Below are positions 1 to 5,742 of a stretch of DNA of 8,944 bases, piece by piece. The position numbers and the translations under genes are program-made. This stretch comes from Bacillota bacterium (GTDB lineage Bacteria; Bacillota; Clostridia; Oscillospirales; Oscillospiraceae), in NCBI GenBank assembly GCA_017861415.1, contig JAGFXS010000052.1, positions 1-8,944 of the forward strand, in the 5' to 3' direction. The first letter of the stretch is position 1; every line of letters starts with the position of its first letter. The notes below the pieces were generated by a model. That model did no database searches and was not told the DNA's origin. It was given only the letters and a program-made list of their open reading frames with translations.

Positions 1-363
1 ATCCATATTGGAGATGTGCTGGGTGAGCCAATCAATAATCAGCTTATTGGCACTCATAATCACGGCAAAGTTGCCGCCGGAAGCCTGAAAGTCCTTTTTA
101 ATCTTCTCCAGCTGGGCAATAAAAGCGGTATGAGCCTGTTTTTGGGCGGCGTATTCCGGATAACCAATACTTAGCATATACTTCTCTTCATCAGAAAAGT
201 GCTTTTTGGTGTAGTCTTCCAGGAAATTCAGGAGTTCGCCAATATATTCGGCGGCCTGTCTCTTTTGACCTGCTTCAAAAAGCTTTTCCGCTTTGTCAAA
301 CCATGTTTTGTGCTGTTCATCAATTTCTGTGACGCCAACTGTCAAATTCGGTGTCCAAGGCAT
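1..363 (-). CDS. Bacteriohemerythrin, partial (C-terminus beyond the window edge)
   Basis: This is a small cytoplasmic di-iron O2-binding protein of the hemerythrin/bacteriohemerythrin family; single-domain members are thought to sense, store or deliver oxygen. The start is the ATG at 363-361, with AAAAGGGGG 8 nt upstream. The 121 codons present cover almost the whole four-helix domain (usual length about 130-140). Visible features are the N-terminal WTPNLTVGVTEIDEQHK signature with ligand H18, HFSDEE with H55 and E59, YPEYAAQKQAH with H78, and the HISNMD end motif with H116 and D121. In typical members the third helix reads HxxxH; here the first of that pair is Gln (Q74), so one expected His ligand is missing. 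The gene has its own promoter (411-439) and runs in the same direction as the DUF4153 gene behind it, but 136 bp separate them, so it is probably monocistronic. The family call is very secure; the physiological role is not visible. Confidence 0.93.
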   Translation of the reverse strand, partial: MPWTPNLTVGVTEIDEQHKTWFDKAEKLFEAGQKRQAAEYIGELLNFLEDYTKKHFSDEEKYMLSIGYPEYAAQKQAHTAFIAQLEKIKKDFQASGGNFAVIMSANKLIIDWLTQHISNMD

Positions 364-371
364 AATGAGGT

Positions 372-380
372 CCCCCTTTT
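372..380 (-). promoter_or_regulatory. Ribosome binding site of the bacteriohemerythrin gene
   Basis: AAAAGGGGG on the minus strand, 8 nt before the ATG at 363-361. It is G-rich rather than the AGGAGG seen at the other genes here, but the position is right and the protein begins exactly where the family does. Confidence 0.6.
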
Positions 381-410
381 CGTCATTTATTGAGGATTTC
401 TGACACCTCT

Positions 411-439
411 ATTTTACGACCATTTCATGGGAGGTTCAA
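411..439 (-). promoter_or_regulatory. Sigma-A-type promoter of the bacteriohemerythrin gene
   Basis: Read on the minus strand, a -35 box TTGAAC (plus 434-439) and a -10 box TAAAAT (plus 411-416) are separated by exactly 17 bp, matching 4/6 and 5/6 of consensus. The predicted transcript start is near 404, giving a leader of about 40 nt before the ATG at 363. It lies between the DUF4153 stop and this gene, arguing for separate transcription. Promoter function is inferred from sequence only. Confidence 0.6.
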
Positions 440-499
440 GACTTTTCCAGAAAAAAGCGTAAAAAGCTAAGCAAAGGAGGTCCTTAAACCGTGGCGGAA

Positions 500-2299
500 T
501 TAAGGAATGTCTACAAGAATATAGGCATTGTAATCGGCGCCGGAATTGGCTCCGCCAATGGTAGCGTTAATGCTCTGGAATACCACTTTCAGTTGGTAGT
601 CGCCCTGGCTTGCCATAAAGGTTAGGGCTTGGGGCGCCTGGACGCCACCTTCGGGATACTGATCAAGAATCACATCCAGATAGGGATGCAGCTCCGTTTG
701 CACTAAAGCCTGATCGGCATCATCCAGCAAACGGATGGAGACATCAAAGCCGGACATGCGCTCTACCATCAGGGTGCACGCCTTTCCGTTGACGGAGATA
801 GGATAGGTGAGAACATTTCCCTCTCCTTCGGGTTCGGGCTTAGCGTAAATATAGGAATAGATCAAGACTGCTCTGTCATAACCCTCGATATCCAAGGGGA
901 CCTCCGCGTCAAGTGAAACAGAATAATAATTGGGATAATCCTCACCGGGAATACTCCAGGTGGGTTCAAAGCCAAAGGTGTCTTTCATATCGTTCCAGAT
1001 GTTAAAATCCGCCGGCAGCCAGGTGAGGTGACTCAAAGAGTGGTTGTACTGCAGATAATTCAAGATGTTTGTAACCTCCAATTTGGTCTTATCGGAAGCC
1101 TCGGGCTGTGGTGTTAGCTGGCCATCTGAAAGGATCTTCGCATCCGTCAGGTACTGCTCCAGCCGGTTTGTCTGGCTGCTGAGAGACATGGTAAAGGCAT
1201 CCACTGGGGGCAAAATGGAAACCAAAGCGAATATAGCGGCAAGCAGGGCAATCACCCGATTAGCCTTCACTGGGCGCAGGCTTAAAATTACCGCCGAGAC
1301 CAAGGAGAATACAGCGAATAGTGCCACATAGTATCGGGATTCCGTGATGCCATAGGCATTCAGACGAATCCAGACAGAAATCATCTGCATTATGATGATA
1401 GGAATCCAAACCTTGGGGAAAATCCGGCGAAACAGAGTGGCGGAATGATTTTCTGGCAGGCTAGCAAGCACAAACAGTACAATTCCCACAGCGGAATAGA
1501 TTAGCACCATGGGTCCCAAGAGGCCGATTGGCCAGACTCTTGTCACTAGAATCTTCACCATGTATGCCAACAGGACTAGGGTATAGGCGGTGAAGAGAGG
1601 AATGGCGATGTAGGAGATCAGAACCTCCAAAAAGCGAGTATAGTGCTCCTTTTGTGTCGTGACAGCGGCATCTTCTTCTGTTTTTAAGGCAAAGGGCGGA
1701 AGCTGCGAAAGATAAAAAAGGGGAGCAAAAAGCACCCAGACCAAAACGGCTGCATATGCGTAGCTTTCACTGGAGATAGAGAACAGGAGCTGATCCACGG
1801 CGAACAGAATTGCCGCCAACCCAGCGAAGAGAACGCCGGAATAGAGTAAGGCGGTGAAGAAGGATTTAAAATGAATGAGGGCCAGTCGGTTAAAATCATT
1901 ACCATCTCGGAAGGCGGGCAGCCAGAGTACGGCACAAAGGATGGCGAAACAGGTCACCAAGGTGCGAACAACCATAACGTTTTCTATATCTGCCGCAGGC
2001 CAAAGAAGGGCCAGATAAGCCAACGTCAAGGCTAGTGCACCTGTGTTTATACCTATCTTCCATTTGGCCTGCAACCTAAAACGCTCCATGGATACCTGAG
2101 CCAGTATTCCTAAAAGAACACCGACAGCAAGGGCCAGAATGGATTTTTCCACCCACAGAGGAGGGGTGGTATCCAAAGAGATTAGGTAAAACAGCAGGGC
2201 CGCAGTGAGGGTAAGACACAATACCGTAAAGGGGAAGCGAAGGATGGCCAAGGACACTTTGCGGGTCTGTCGGGCAATCCAGTCTCCAAATCGTTTCAT
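500..2299 (-). CDS. DUF4153-type polytopic membrane protein
   Basis: This is a 599-residue integral membrane protein of unknown function. The start at 2299 is supported by GGAGGAA 5 nt upstream. A short basic N-terminus (MKRFGDWIARQTRK) is followed by about ten or eleven hydrophobic segments, roughly residues 16-40, 53-69, 85-101, 108-128, 147-175, 180-198, 225-250, 257-280, 297-311, 323-341 and 348-366. From about residue 372 the chain is soluble: a Leu-rich stretch (LEQYLTDAKIL), a 'NILNYLQYNHSLSHLTWLP' stretch near 411-429, then a probably beta-rich domain to the C-terminus. This layout matches Firmicutes proteins annotated DUF4153, where the tail is thought to sit outside the membrane; no catalytic motif is visible. 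No canonical terminator follows. It is divergent from pyk, with 276 bp between them. The family is assigned from memory of its architecture, not a search, so another multi-spanning family is possible. Confidence 0.8.
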   Translation of the reverse strand: MKRFGDWIARQTRKVSLAILRFPFTVLCLTLTAALLFYLISLDTTPPLWVEKSILALAVGVLLGILAQVSMERFRLQAKWKIGINTGALALTLAYLALLWPAADIENVMVVRTLVTCFAILCAVLWLPAFRDGNDFNRLALIHFKSFFTALLYSGVLFAGLAAILFAVDQLLFSISSESYAYAAVLVWVLFAPLFYLSQLPPFALKTEEDAAVTTQKEHYTRFLEVLISYIAIPLFTAYTLVLLAYMVKILVTRVWPIGLLGPMVLIYSAVGIVLFVLASLPENHSATLFRRIFPKVWIPIIIMQMISVWIRLNAYGITESRYYVALFAVFSLVSAVILSLRPVKANRVIALLAAIFALVSILPPVDAFTMSLSSQTNRLEQYLTDAKILSDGQLTPQPEASDKTKLEVTNILNYLQYNHSLSHLTWLPADFNIWNDMKDTFGFEPTWSIPGEDYPNYYSVSLDAEVPLDIEGYDRAVLIYSYIYAKPEPEGEGNVLTYPISVNGKACTLMVERMSGFDVSIRLLDDADQALVQTELHPYLDVILDQYPEGGVQAPQALTFMASQGDYQLKVVFQSINATIGGANSGADYNAYILVDIP

Positions 2300-2303
2300 A
2301 AAT

Positions 2304-2311
2304 ATTCCTCC
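2304..2311 (-). promoter_or_regulatory. Ribosome binding site of the DUF4153 gene
   Basis: On the minus strand, GGAGGAAT precedes the ATG at 2299-2297 with 5-7 nt spacing. It fixes the start codon and excludes later internal Met codons. Confidence 0.8.
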
Positions 2312-2498
2312 AGAATAGTTCTTGGTCAGATGCCGAAATGCGTCAGAGTATAGGCATCGATGGTGTTAGGCTTTACCTTTGGCTGGCGTGTGCAATTACG
2401 CCGGGCTGATGATTTAGATTATAATTCTCCAAAGTATATCCATAGTGTAGCATATTTATAAAGACGCGTATAGTACAGAAAAGTTGCATAAAATTATC

Positions 2499-2527
2499 TT
2501 TACTCTAATTGGAAATCGGTGTAACAT
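2499..2527 (+). promoter_or_regulatory. Tentative pyk promoter
   Basis: TTTACT (2499-2504) and TAACAT (2522-2527) are 17 bp apart, each matching 4/6 of the sigma-A consensus; transcription would start near 2534, about 42 nt before the pyk ATG. An alternative pair, TTGCAT (2484-2489) with TCTAAT (2504-2509), has better boxes but only a 14-bp spacer. The choice is uncertain. Confidence 0.35.
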
Positions 2528-2545
2528 GAAATTGGAAACAATCGG
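2507..2545 (+). repeat. Direct repeat AATTGGAAA...ATCGG flanking the pyk -10 region
   Basis: AATTGGAAA occurs at 2507-2515 and again at 2530-2538, a 23-bp period. Each copy is followed by ATCGG or TCGG (2516-2519 and 2541-2545). The first copy lies between the proposed -35 and -10 boxes and the second at the predicted transcript start. The repeat is plain in the sequence; a role as an operator is speculation. Confidence 0.45.
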
Positions 2546-2558
2546 ATATCTTTTGATC

Positions 2559-2567
2559 AAAGGAGGA
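2559..2567 (+). promoter_or_regulatory. Ribosome binding site of pyk
   Basis: AAAGGAGGA ends 8 nt before the ATG at 2576. This near-perfect match to the 16S rRNA 3' end sets the start, and the resulting N-terminus (MRKTKIICTLGPAS) is the normal beginning of bacterial pyruvate kinases. Confidence 0.9.
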
Positions 2568-2575
2568 TTGCACGG

Positions 2576-4312
2576 ATGAGGAAAACCAAAATAATCTGCA
2601 CCTTAGGTCCCGCATCAGACGAAGTCTTGGCGGATATGATGCGCAGCGGTATGAACGTTGCGCGGTTTAATTTTTCTCATGGCACTCATGATGACCATAA
2701 AAAACGTCTTGATGAGGTAAAGCGCCTGCGAAAGGAGCTTGGTCTCACAGTGGCGGCGCTTTTGGATACCAAAGGTCCAGAGATTCGTCTACGTCAATTT
2801 GAAAACGGCCGCGAGATCTTGGAGACGGGTCAGCAATTTACCCTCACCACCCGTGATATTTTGGGTACCCGCGAGATCTGCGGTATCACATATAAGGATC
2901 TTCCCCATGATGTAAACGTGGGTACTACCATTATGCTTGATGATGGCCTCATCCGCATGACTGTGACCGGCATCTCTAATACAGAAATCGTTTGTCGGGT
3001 GGAAAATGGCGGGCCGATTAAAGATCGAAAGGGCGTTAATGTCCCAGGAGTACATCTCTCCATGCCATATCTCAGTCAACAGGACAAGGAGGACCTCCTC
3101 TTCGGCATCCGCGAAGGGTTTGACTTTGTGGCAGCCAGCTTCTGCCGCAGTGAGCAAGATATACTGGACATCCGCCGCTTCATCGAGGAAAATGATGGGC
3201 ATATGCATATCATTGCCAAGATTGAGAATCAAGAGGGGGTGGACAACATTTCCGCCATCTTGGCTGTGTCTGATGGGGTAATGGTCGCCCGGGGCGATAT
3301 GGGTGTGGAAATTGACTTTACGGAAATTCCTGTCATCCAAAAGGATATTATACGTCAGGCACTGGTGAATGGAAAAACCGTCATCACCGCCACCCAGATG
3401 CTGGAGAGTATGATCAACAACCCCAGACCCACTCGAGCGGAAATTACCGATGTTGCCAATGCGGTCTATGACGGCTCCTCTGCTATCATGCTCTCTGGTG
3501 AAACCGCGGCGGGCAAGTATCCGGTTGAAGTGGTGCGCACCATGGCGGCTATCGCCAATCGCACAGAGACGGATATCAACTACATGGCCCGGATGATGAA
3601 GACACCCAACGATGCCCATTTAGGCATCAGCGGTGCAACAGCCCACGCTGCCTGCACAACGGCAACGGATACCAACGCCAGCGCTATCATTACCGTGACC
3701 AAAAGCGGCTCGACAGCAAGACGCATCAGCAAGTATCGACCGGAAAAGCCCATCATTGCCTGTGTCATGAAAGAGGAAACCCAGCGGCAGCTGGCGATTG
3801 TCTGGGGGGTCACGCCCATCCTCATGCCATACGCCGAGAGCACTGACGAAATGATCGAATTTTCCGTTCAGTCAGCCAAAGAACACGGCATGGTGGAGGA
3901 CGGAGATATTGTGATCGTTACAGCCGGAGTGCCCGCCGGGATATCCGGCACCACAAACATCATGAAGGTGCACCTAGTGGGCAGCTGTCTGGTGAGTGGT
4001 GTTGGTGTGGGTACTGTGAACGCACAGGGGCACCTGTGTGTATGCCGAGATCTTGAGGAGATCAAGGCCAAGTTTAAGCCTGGTGACGTTTTGGTAGTAC
4101 CCTATACCACCAATGAGATGCTGCCCTATATCCATCATGCATCCGCTGTGGTGGCCGAACAGGGGGGGCTGGGAAGTCATGCTGCAGTGGTTGGTCTAAG
4201 CATTGGCAAGGCAGTGATCATAAGTGCCACTTCCGCCACGAAAAATCTTCACGATGGTATATTTGTTTCGGTAGATTGCAACCGTGGCATCGTCCAGAGC
4301 ATGTCGGAGTAA
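2576..4312 (+). CDS. pyk: Pyruvate kinase with C-terminal PEP-utiliser-like domain
   Basis: It catalyses phosphoenolpyruvate + ADP to pyruvate + ATP, the last step of glycolysis, in the cytoplasm. The 578 residues match the long Bacillus-type form (about 585). Domain order: start of the TIM barrel (1-70, SGMNVARFNFSHG at 24-36, DTKGPEIR at 64-71), B-domain lid (about 72-165), rest of the barrel (to about 340), allosteric C domain (about 345-475), then an extra domain (about 485-578) resembling the mobile phospho-His domain of PEP-utilising enzymes. Catalytic K215 and metal ligand E217 lie in IIAKIENQE, with D241 in ARGDMGVE. The signature continues through TATQMLESM at 271-279. E69 in GPEIR is the residue associated with K+-dependent enzymes, so K+ dependence is predicted. 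In the extra domain the usual TSHAA reads GSHAA (H535), and in such kinases this domain is not needed for catalysis. It stands alone, without pfkA beside it, and ends at a shared terminator. Confidence 0.98.
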   Translation: MRKTKIICTLGPASDEVLADMMRSGMNVARFNFSHGTHDDHKKRLDEVKRLRKELGLTVAALLDTKGPEIRLRQFENGREILETGQQFTLTTRDILGTREICGITYKDLPHDVNVGTTIMLDDGLIRMTVTGISNTEIVCRVENGGPIKDRKGVNVPGVHLSMPYLSQQDKEDLLFGIREGFDFVAASFCRSEQDILDIRRFIEENDGHMHIIAKIENQEGVDNISAILAVSDGVMVARGDMGVEIDFTEIPVIQKDIIRQALVNGKTVITATQMLESMINNPRPTRAEITDVANAVYDGSSAIMLSGETAAGKYPVEVVRTMAAIANRTETDINYMARMMKTPNDAHLGISGATAHAACTTATDTNASAIITVTKSGSTARRISKYRPEKPIIACVMKEETQRQLAIVWGVTPILMPYAESTDEMIEFSVQSAKEHGMVEDGDIVIVTAGVPAGISGTTNIMKVHLVGSCLVSGVGVGTVNAQGHLCVCRDLEEIKAKFKPGDVLVVPYTTNEMLPYIHHASAVVAEQGGLGSHAAVVGLSIGKAVIISATSATKNLHDGIFVSVDCNRGIVQSMSE

Positions 4313-4359
4313 TGAAAAAAGAGAAAACCGCCCATGTTCTGATGAGAACACGGGCGGTT
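4313..4359. terminator. Bidirectional terminator between pyk and the AEC permease gene
   Basis: The inverted repeat has arms 4326-4340 and 4345-4359 (15 bp with one A-C mismatch) and a GATG loop; the core is CCGCCC/GGGCGG. On the plus strand it follows the pyk stop by 13 nt but has only a short U run (CTTTG). On the minus strand it follows the AEC stop by 15 nt and is followed by a long T-rich tail (complement of 4313-4325). It should therefore stop minus-strand transcription efficiently and plus-strand transcription less so. Confidence 0.85.
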
Positions 4360-4374
4360 CTTTGATGTAAAAGA

Positions 4375-5310
4375 TTAAAACATACCCAACTGCTTAAAAA
4401 GAAATGTCCAGAGGAACATAGTGGCGCAGGAGAACAGGGATGTATACACCACCGCAGCGCCTGCAAGCTCTCCGTCACTGTCCATCTGCTCTGCCATGGT
4501 AAAGGAAGATACCGCACAGGGGGCGCTGAACACACCCAGAAGGGTGACAAAAGCCATATCCCGAAAACCTAATAGTGCAGCGAGGGAAAGAAAAATTCCG
4601 GGAACGAGAAGCAGCCGGCAAAAGGTTACAATGCGAAGGTTGCGACGCAGGTGAGGGCTGTGTTGGAACTGGAAAGAAGCGCCCAGAAGGATCAGGGCCA
4701 TGGGGGTAGCCGCTGCGCCAAGCTGGGAGATAGTCTGATCCAATATTCTGGGGAGGTCAAGGGGAATGCAAAGCAGACCTGCGATACAACCCAGAATCAG
4801 CGGGTTAGTAAAGACACCGCGTATAATCCGCCCAGGGCTGGGCCGTTCACCGCGGTAGCACTCCAAAATTATAACTGCCATAACATTATAGACGGGAATC
4901 AGCACCGCAATGATAATTGCTGGCATACCAAGATCCGCGCCGGGATAAAGGTTCGCCGCTAGCGGAAGGCCCAAAAGGACGAAGTTACTTCGGTAAATCC
5001 CTTGGATCATGGCGCCCCGGCTTCGGTTATTGGGCTCAAGCTTAGGAACAATCCAGAGAGAGACAAGAATGGTCAGCAGGACGGCACCCACAGAAAAGGC
5101 AATCAGTCCTGGATGCAGTGAGTGGGTGAGATCCGTTCCGTAGAGACTGGAAAAGACCGTGAAAGGGAAGAGCGTCTTGAAAATCATGCCGTTGAGGCGG
5201 GGTAGCTCCGGAAGATTCAACCAGCCCTTTCGCCGGACCAGCGCCCCTATCATCATCATAAAAAACAGTGGGAGGACCGCCTGCAGGGAAATTATAAAAT
5301 TTTGCAGCAT
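4375..5310 (-). CDS. AEC-family permease (auxin efflux carrier / malonate transporter type)
   Basis: This is a 311-residue inner-membrane carrier of the AEC family, whose bacterial members move small organic anions such as malonate or malate. The start is taken at the ATG 5310-5308 because GGGAGAGGAG lies 10 nt upstream; the ATG at 5334 would put this site inside the gene and leave a leader of only about 11 nt from the predicted transcript start. About ten hydrophobic segments form two halves joined by a hydrophilic stretch around residues 150-165. Family-like motifs are MIFKTLFPFTVFSSLY (42-57), YRSNFVLLGLPLA (106-118), IPVYNVMAV (138-146), TNPLILGCIAGLL (168-180), MALILLGASF (204-213) and APCAVSSFTMAEQM (263-276). 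The Asn and Pro residues in broken helices are typical of this fold. It is convergent with pyk and divergent from thrS. The substrate cannot be read from the sequence. Confidence 0.9.
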   Translation of the reverse strand: MLQNFIISLQAVLPLFFMMMIGALVRRKGWLNLPELPRLNGMIFKTLFPFTVFSSLYGTDLTHSLHPGLIAFSVGAVLLTILVSLWIVPKLEPNNRSRGAMIQGIYRSNFVLLGLPLAANLYPGADLGMPAIIIAVLIPVYNVMAVIILECYRGERPSPGRIIRGVFTNPLILGCIAGLLCIPLDLPRILDQTISQLGAAATPMALILLGASFQFQHSPHLRRNLRIVTFCRLLLVPGIFLSLAALLGFRDMAFVTLLGVFSAPCAVSSFTMAEQMDSDGELAGAAVVYTSLFSCATMFLWTFLFKQLGMF

Positions 5311-5320
5311 GGACGATCTA

Positions 5321-5330
5321 CTCCTCTCCC
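5321..5330 (-). promoter_or_regulatory. Ribosome binding site that decides the AEC permease start
   Basis: On the minus strand GGGAGAGGAG sits 10 nt before the ATG at 5310-5308. The upstream in-frame ATG at 5334-5332 has no Shine-Dalgarno sequence, so the first eight codons of the longer reading frame are probably untranslated leader. Confidence 0.75.
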
Positions 5331-5351
5331 ACATTCATGGCACCGACGGCT

Positions 5352-5380
5352 ATTATAGGCCCTAAACGGAATAATGTCAA
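5352..5380 (-). promoter_or_regulatory. Consensus sigma-A promoter of the AEC permease gene
   Basis: Minus-strand TTGACA (plus 5375-5380) and TATAAT (plus 5352-5357) are separated by 17 bp, a perfect 12/12 match. Transcription should begin near 5345, about 35 nt before the ATG at 5310. Nothing in the leader looks like a riboswitch or attenuator. Confidence 0.85.
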
Positions 5381-5425
5381 AGGAGAACGGGATATTTCTC
5401 ATCATAAAAAGGGGAAACCATGTCC

Positions 5426-5454
5426 TTGACAGGTGGTTTTTTTGGTGATATAGT
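5426..5454 (+). promoter_or_regulatory. Strong sigma-A promoter of thrS
   Basis: TTGACA (5426-5431) and TATAGT (5449-5454) have 17-bp spacing, plus a TGA extended -10 element (5446-5448). The predicted transcript start is near 5461, just before the T-box leader. The -35 box is part of a short dyad, TGTC-CTT-GACA (5421-5431), which may be coincidental. The strong promoter fits control by antitermination rather than by initiation. Confidence 0.85.
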
Positions 5455-5460
5455 ACCCTC

Positions 5461-5715
5461 ATAAAGGAAAAGCATAGACGAAGACGAAACCGTAGAGCAC
5501 TGTACAGAGAGGGGCGCATATGCTGTAAGCGCTCTACAGAAGCGGCGGCATAACCCCTTCCGAGCTGCCCACCGAATGAAGTAGGCTGGGCCGGGTCAGC
5601 CCGTTATAGCGAAAGAAAGCGGCGCCTTATCTCGCAATAAGGCGCAAGCAGGGTGGAACCGTGGAGTCGTATGACCCCACCCCTGAAATGTAATTCAGGG
5701 GTGGGGTTTTTGTTT
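5461..5715 (+). promoter_or_regulatory. T-box leader (threonine-responsive) of thrS
   Basis: This RNA element senses uncharged tRNA and lets transcription proceed into thrS. Visible in order are stem I (about 5466-5561) with helix CTGTA/TACAG (5500-5504, 5535-5539), an AG-bulge ACAGAGAG, helix GGGCGC/GCGCTC and a distal loop containing GCTGTAAG. Stem II is GCCCA/TGGGC (5567-5571, 5587-5591) enclosing the S-turn consensus GAATGAAGTAGG. The IIA/B region contains CGGG/CCCG (5592-5603), and stem III is a perfect 9-bp hairpin (5622-5630, 5637-5645). The antiterminator has A1 AGGG/CCCT (5650-5653, 5681-5684), the 7-nt bulge TGGAACC (5654-5660) and A2 GTGG/CCAC (5661-5664, 5677-5680). The best specifier candidate is ACC (Thr) at 5553-5555, by analogy with other thrS leaders. 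TGGA predicts a tRNA with U at the discriminator base. The class is secure; specifier placement is less so. Confidence 0.93.
5674..5715 (+). terminator. Regulated terminator of the thrS T-box
   Basis: A perfect 14-bp hairpin (5674-5687 with 5694-5707, loop ATGTAA) is followed by TTTTTGTTTG. Its left arm shares bases 5677-5684 with the right arm of the antiterminator, so the two folds exclude each other. Charged tRNA should favour this terminator, and uncharged tRNA-Thr the antiterminator. Confidence 0.93.
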
Positions 5716-5726
5716 GCTCACCCCAC

Positions 5727-5735
5727 AAGGAGGAG
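5727..5735 (+). promoter_or_regulatory. Ribosome binding site of thrS
   Basis: AAGGAGGAG ends 7 nt before the ATG at 5743. It lies after the T-box terminator and fixes the start there. The open frame extends upstream to a GTG at 5653, but that codon is inside the T-box sequence and has no functional site. Confidence 0.92.
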
Positions 5736-5742
5736 TATTATT

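Larger units (their letters stand above)
2300..2575. other. Divergent intergenic region between the DUF4153 gene and pyk
   Basis: This 276-bp stretch has no gene. It becomes AT-rich from about 2410. Possible -10 boxes are AGTATA at 2347-2352 (TATACT on the minus strand, for the DUF4153 gene) and TATAAT at 2420-2425 (plus), but neither has a convincing -35 partner. A 7-bp hairpin with one G-U pair lies at 2384-2404 (GGCGT/ACGCC core) and is not followed by a U-tract. The pyk-proximal end carries the tentative promoter and a direct repeat listed separately. I see no riboswitch or catabolite-response element that I can defend. Confidence 0.5.

Noticed and set aside
199..393. Plus-strand open frame overlapping the hemerythrin gene
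   Set aside because: It is antisense to a conserved hemerythrin coding sequence, with no start signals of its own.
481..506. Hairpin TCCTTAA/TTAAGGA around the DUF4153 stop codon as a terminator
   Set aside because: The stem includes the stop codon, is AT-rich with an internal loop, and is not directly followed by a U-tract on the minus strand. It is too weak to call.
2384..2404. Small hairpin upstream of pyk as a riboswitch or attenuator
   Set aside because: It has only seven base pairs, no U-tract and no known riboswitch core, and it lies upstream of the likeliest promoter, so it may not be transcribed with pyk.
2789..3619. 276-codon open frame antisense to pyk
   Set aside because: It lies wholly inside the highly conserved pyruvate kinase gene, has no ribosome binding site or recognisable domain, and its His/Asp/Gly-rich composition is typical of a reverse-strand shadow.
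5653..5742. In-frame N-terminal extension of thrS starting at a GTG at 5653
   Set aside because: It reads through the T-box bulge, antiterminator and terminator hairpin, has no ribosome binding site, and the protein family begins at the ATG at 5743 behind AAGGAGGAG.
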